7,266 nt of DNA from Granulosicoccus sp047634635 (GTDB taxonomy: Bacteria > Pseudomonadota > Gammaproteobacteria > Granulosicoccales > Granulosicoccaceae). The position numbers were made by a program, and so were the translations under genes. Positions 4,415 through 7,266 of this stretch are shown here, piece after piece (position 1 is the stretch's first letter; every line of letters starts with the position of its first letter). A model generated the notes under the pieces. It was not told where the DNA came from. It saw only the letters and a program-made list of their open reading frames with translations, and made no database searches. Location: contig JBLIIE010000222.1 of assembly GCA_047634635.1 (NCBI GenBank), positions 1 through 7,266 on the forward strand. The letters run 5' to 3'.

Positions 4415-7266
4415 TTAATCACAGACTGATGAGCTTGTGAGTCCGAGTACATTTTCTAGTGGCTCCGGCTCGTGCAGATGGAACCCTTGGACATGATCGA
4501 TTCCCAAATGTTTGACGTTATCCAATGTTGTTTGGTTATCAATATTTGCTGCAAGAGTAGGTATGTTCAAAATATTGGCCAAATCAACAATTGATCGAAT
4601 TGCTGCGGCATCAATTAGGTCGGTAATGCCTCTGTTTATTAACTCCCCATCGATTTTTATGTAGTCAATTTCTAGATTTCTAAGGTAGCCATAGGAAGCT
4701 GAATTCCCACCAAAGTGATCCAAAGCAACTCGCACATCCTGTGCTCTGACATCTTTGATAAACCTGGCTACATCGGTAAAGTTTGATACTGTCGCTGTCT
4801 CGGTAATGTCCAAGCATATTCGTTTGCAGACCTCGTTACCAACACGTTCGAACAGCTCTAGAGTTGTTTCCAAAAACGACATGTCTCCTACAGACTGCGC
4901 TGACAGGTTTACGCTCAACGTTTCTATAGTAGACAGGTCTGGGTGATTAGAAAGTAGGTCAGTAGTAGTGGTTAACACCCAGGAGTCGATCCTGGTTGCA
5001 ATGCTGAAGCGTTCTGCGGCTGGCAGGAATGTGTTAGGAGGTATCAGACTGCCGTTTTCATCGTCCATGCGAATTAGAACCTCAGCGTGTAAGCCACTTT
5101 GCTCATCAGCTAATGAGCCAATGCGTTGGGCATGTAGTACGAATCCATTTTCGTTTAGTGCGATGGCTAATTTGTTTGCCCATTTCGTATCTTCATGTCT
5201 GGCTTGAGTAGAGCTGTCTGTATCGAACCAGAGATGAACTCGATTACGTCCGGCATCTTTCGCTGCGTAGCAGGCACTATCTGCTGCTTGGATGGCAGCC
5301 TCTATGTTCGTCCATCGATTGTCTAGCGGTACCAGGCCGATACTAGTGCCAATCTGGAAACGACGCTCTTCATGAACAAATCTATAGTCGTCCATGCACT
5401 GACAAATTCTTTGCGCAATAACCTCAGCCTGGATGGTGTCGCAATTATCTAGTATGACCGCAAATTCATCGCCTCCTAGGCGGCCAATGATGCCGTTGCT
5501 GCCGATATTATTACTAAGTAACTTTGCTATTTGCTGTAACAATAAATCACCTTCTGCGTGTCCACAGGCATCATTTACCAATTTGAATTGATCGAGATCA
5601 ATAAACATGAGTGAATGTTGAATATTCTTGCTGTACGAATCATCTAGTGCATTTTGTAGCTGAGTTTCGAATTCGATCCGGTTTACCAACCCTGTTAAGG
5701 AGTCGTGAGTGGCACGATAACGCATTTCCTGGGAAAGTTTTCTCTGCTCAGTCACGTCTCTAAAAATAAGAACTGAACCCAGGAGATCTCCCGAATTACT
5801 AAATATGGGCGCGGCTGATTCCTCAACACTAAATTCTCTACCGTCTCGTGCACTTAGAATTGACTGATTATCAGGGTTGATCACTTGCTCAGTTTCTATG
5901 CACGATTTAACTGGGCAATTACGAGTGTTTCGAGACCGTTCGGAGATAATTCTAAATACATCGCATACAGGTTTGCCAAGCGCATCTGGAGATAACCAGC
6001 CAGTCATCTGTTCTGCAGTGGGATTAAGCCAAGTCACACATCCGTCTGTGTCTGCAGTAATTACCGCGTCTCCGATAGACTGCAATGTGTCCTGTAATAA
6101 GTCGTGCTTTTCTGTGAGTTCTAAGCGCAAGCTATGAAGGGGTGTGACGTCCCAATTGACACCTAGAACACGTTGGGCCTGCCCTGACTTATCACGAGTT
6201 ATCTGCGCGGTAGCTCTAATGTTGTGAATACTTCCGTCCGGCCACAGGACTTTAAATTCCGTATCCAGATCTTTTACCTCTTTGTTTTTGACGGCATCTG
6301 CTAGTGTGTTCTTTGCGCGTTCACGATCATCTGGATGCAATGCGTTAGCCCATAGATTGTAGGTAACCTCTTCGCCATTGAATTTCAATCCGAAGAGTGC
6401 GTACATCTTTGGAGTCCATTCCAGATTATTTGTTAAAGGATTCCAGTCCCAAACACCAATGTTTCCACTCTCAGTAGCAGATGTGATTTGCTCATGTGCG
6501 TATTCAATGGCTTGTCGTTGAATAACTTTTTCAGTGATATTTTGAAACGCCCCGTAAATACGCTGCGCTTTACCGTTTGATAGCTCAACTTGACCTACGG
6601 CTCTAACCCAGATGGGCGCTCCGTCGGCACGAATGAGTGGAAGTTCCAGGTCCCAACCTCGGCCATCGCGGATGCCTCTTTCGACAGCATCTCGTATCAC
6701 TGGTCTTGCTTCGGGCGCATAAAAATCTATCGCCGTGTTCACTTGAGGTTTAAAGGTTAATGGTAGACCATGAATGCGGTACGTCTGTTCAGACCATAAG
6801 AGTGTTTCAGTTTTCAAATCTAGCTCCCAGCCACCGATATCTGCCAGGGCACCTGTTTGTTCCAGCAACATTGTGCTTTTTCGTAAAGCTTCTTTCTGGA
6901 TTTTCTTATTAGTTACATCCTCCAGAGAACCTACGAAACCTGTGATCGATCCGATAGTCGATTTCAATGGGTTTGAGATGGCCCTTACATATTTTATAGC
7001 CCCATCTTTGTGCTTTATACGAAATTCGATATCGACATTGCTTTTAGCAATGATTGCCTTATCCCACTGAGTAAAAACTGATTTTTTGTCCTCTGGATGA
7101 ATTGCCTTCGTCCAGCCAAAACCCATAGCGTCTGCTTCCGACATGTCACATATTGTTTGCCATGATGTATTCACGTAATCACAGCTGCCAGTCAAATCAC
7201 ATTTGCAAATGCCTAGTGGAGCGCCATCACACAGTAGCCGTAGCTGGTTTTCCTGCTCTGACGAAT
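4415..7266 (-). CDS. Multi-PAS GGDEF-EAL c-di-GMP signalling protein, N-terminus outside window
   Basis: The frame is open to the right edge: PAS-like sequence (NQLRLLCDGAPLGICKCD) continues upstream of the first TTG at 7195, so the true start lies outside. Numbering from that TTG, PAS/PAC units end near DVTNKK (93), NITEK (219), DVTP (349) and DVTEQR (480). A GGDEF domain follows at about 492-658 and an EAL domain at about 670-918. The GGDEF domain has RATHDSLTGL, metal-site Asp533 (FIDLDQFK), NDACGH and an intact GGDEF at 574-578, so cyclase activity is expected. The positions equivalent to the inhibitory RxxD site are Gly565 and Gly568, so product inhibition is likely absent. The EAL domain keeps Glu705 (AEVLIRM), Asn763, Lys847 and Gln903. 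However, DDFG reads DHFG (826-829), the ExTE motif reads DITE (796-799), and AEGVE reads AANID (882-886), so phosphodiesterase activity is doubtful. No membrane segment is visible in this part. It is convergent with the FAD dehydrogenase gene and has no evident functional link to it. Confidence 0.96.
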   Translation of the reverse strand, partial: SSEQENQLRLLCDGAPLGICKCDLTGSCDYVNTSWQTICDMSEADAMGFGWTKAIHPEDKKSVFTQWDKAIIAKSNVDIEFRIKHKDGAIKYVRAISNPLKSTIGSITGFVGSLEDVTNKKIQKEALRKSTMLLEQTGALADIGGWELDLKTETLLWSEQTYRIHGLPLTFKPQVNTAIDFYAPEARPVIRDAVERGIRDGRGWDLELPLIRADGAPIWVRAVGQVELSNGKAQRIYGAFQNITEKVIQRQAIEYAHEQITSATESGNIGVWDWNPLTNNLEWTPKMYALFGLKFNGEEVTYNLWANALHPDDRERAKNTLADAVKNKEVKDLDTEFKVLWPDGSIHNIRATAQITRDKSGQAQRVLGVNWDVTPLHSLRLELTEKHDLLQDTLQSIGDAVITADTDGCVTWLNPTAEQMTGWLSPDALGKPVCDVFRIISERSRNTRNCPVKSCIETEQVINPDNQSILSARDGREFSVEESAAPIFSNSGDLLGSVLIFRDVTEQRKLSQEMRYRATHDSLTGLVNRIEFETQLQNALDDSYSKNIQHSLMFIDLDQFKLVNDACGHAEGDLLLQQIAKLLSNNIGSNGIIGRLGGDEFAVILDNCDTIQAEVIAQRICQCMDDYRFVHEERRFQIGTSIGLVPLDNRWTNIEAAIQAADSACYAAKDAGRNRVHLWFDTDSSTQARHEDTKWANKLAIALNENGFVLHAQRIGSLADEQSGLHAEVLIRMDDENGSLIPPNTFLPAAERFSIATRIDSWVLTTTTDLLSNHPDLSTIETLSVNLSAQSVGDMSFLETTLELFERVGNEVCKRICLDITETATVSNFTDVARFIKDVRAQDVRVALDHFGGNSASYGYLRNLEIDYIKIDGELINRGITDLIDAAAIRSIVDLANILNIPTLAANIDNQTTLDNVKHLGIDHVQGFHLHEPEPLENVLGLTSSSVCD

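Noticed and set aside
4384..4440. Possible bidirectional terminator between the convergent genes
   Set aside because: Only a CTG/CAG pairing around 4392-4409 was found, with no stable stem and no T-run.
4117..4452. Minus-strand frame of 111 codons across the convergent gene ends
   Set aside because: It is antisense to the well-supported FAD dehydrogenase C-terminus and overlaps the signalling gene end in another frame.
1..7266. Mobile element, CRISPR array, toxin-antitoxin or phage-defence system
   Set aside because: No repeats, transposase, integrase, nuclease or small paired genes were seen; all long frames are metabolic or signalling genes.

Overview
The window looks like chromosomal DNA of a Gram-negative bacterium, most likely a proteobacterium. 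The grounds are moderate base composition by eye, densely packed genes, a close relative of the Pseudomonas D-arginine dehydrogenase, and a multi-PAS GGDEF-EAL signalling protein. No rRNA, tRNA, CRISPR array, insertion sequence or other mobile element was seen. Lineage is an inference; no taxonomic marker gene is present.

Layout: positions 1-3028 hold three minus-strand genes in the order NAD-binding beta-hydroxyacid dehydrogenase, aldehyde dehydrogenase, and glyoxalase-like VOC protein (cut by the left edge). Adjacent genes overlap by 8 and 14 bases, so this is almost certainly one translationally coupled operon. A divergent non-coding interval (about 3029-3267) separates it from a plus-strand FAD-dependent D-amino-acid dehydrogenase of the DauA type (3268-4383). 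After a 31-base gap comes a convergent minus-strand gene (4415 to beyond the right edge). It encodes at least four PAS domains followed by GGDEF and EAL domains.

How the genes may work together: the FAD enzyme, the beta-hydroxyacid dehydrogenase and the aldehyde dehydrogenase fit an oxidative catabolic module. In it an amine-bearing carbon is oxidised to an imino/keto acid, an alcohol to a semialdehyde, and an aldehyde to a carboxylate. The VOC protein would act on a related intermediate. The substrate is not identifiable from sequence. The FAD enzyme keeps the carboxylate-binding arginines and tyrosines of the D-arginine enzyme but replaces the two residues that should handle the cationic side chain, so D-arginine is probably not its substrate. 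No regulator or transporter for the cluster is visible inside the window.

The signalling protein appears to be an independent transcription unit. Its GGDEF domain has an intact active site but no inhibitory I-site. Its EAL domain has lost several catalytic positions, so it is predicted to be a c-di-GMP synthase with a non-catalytic or weak EAL module.
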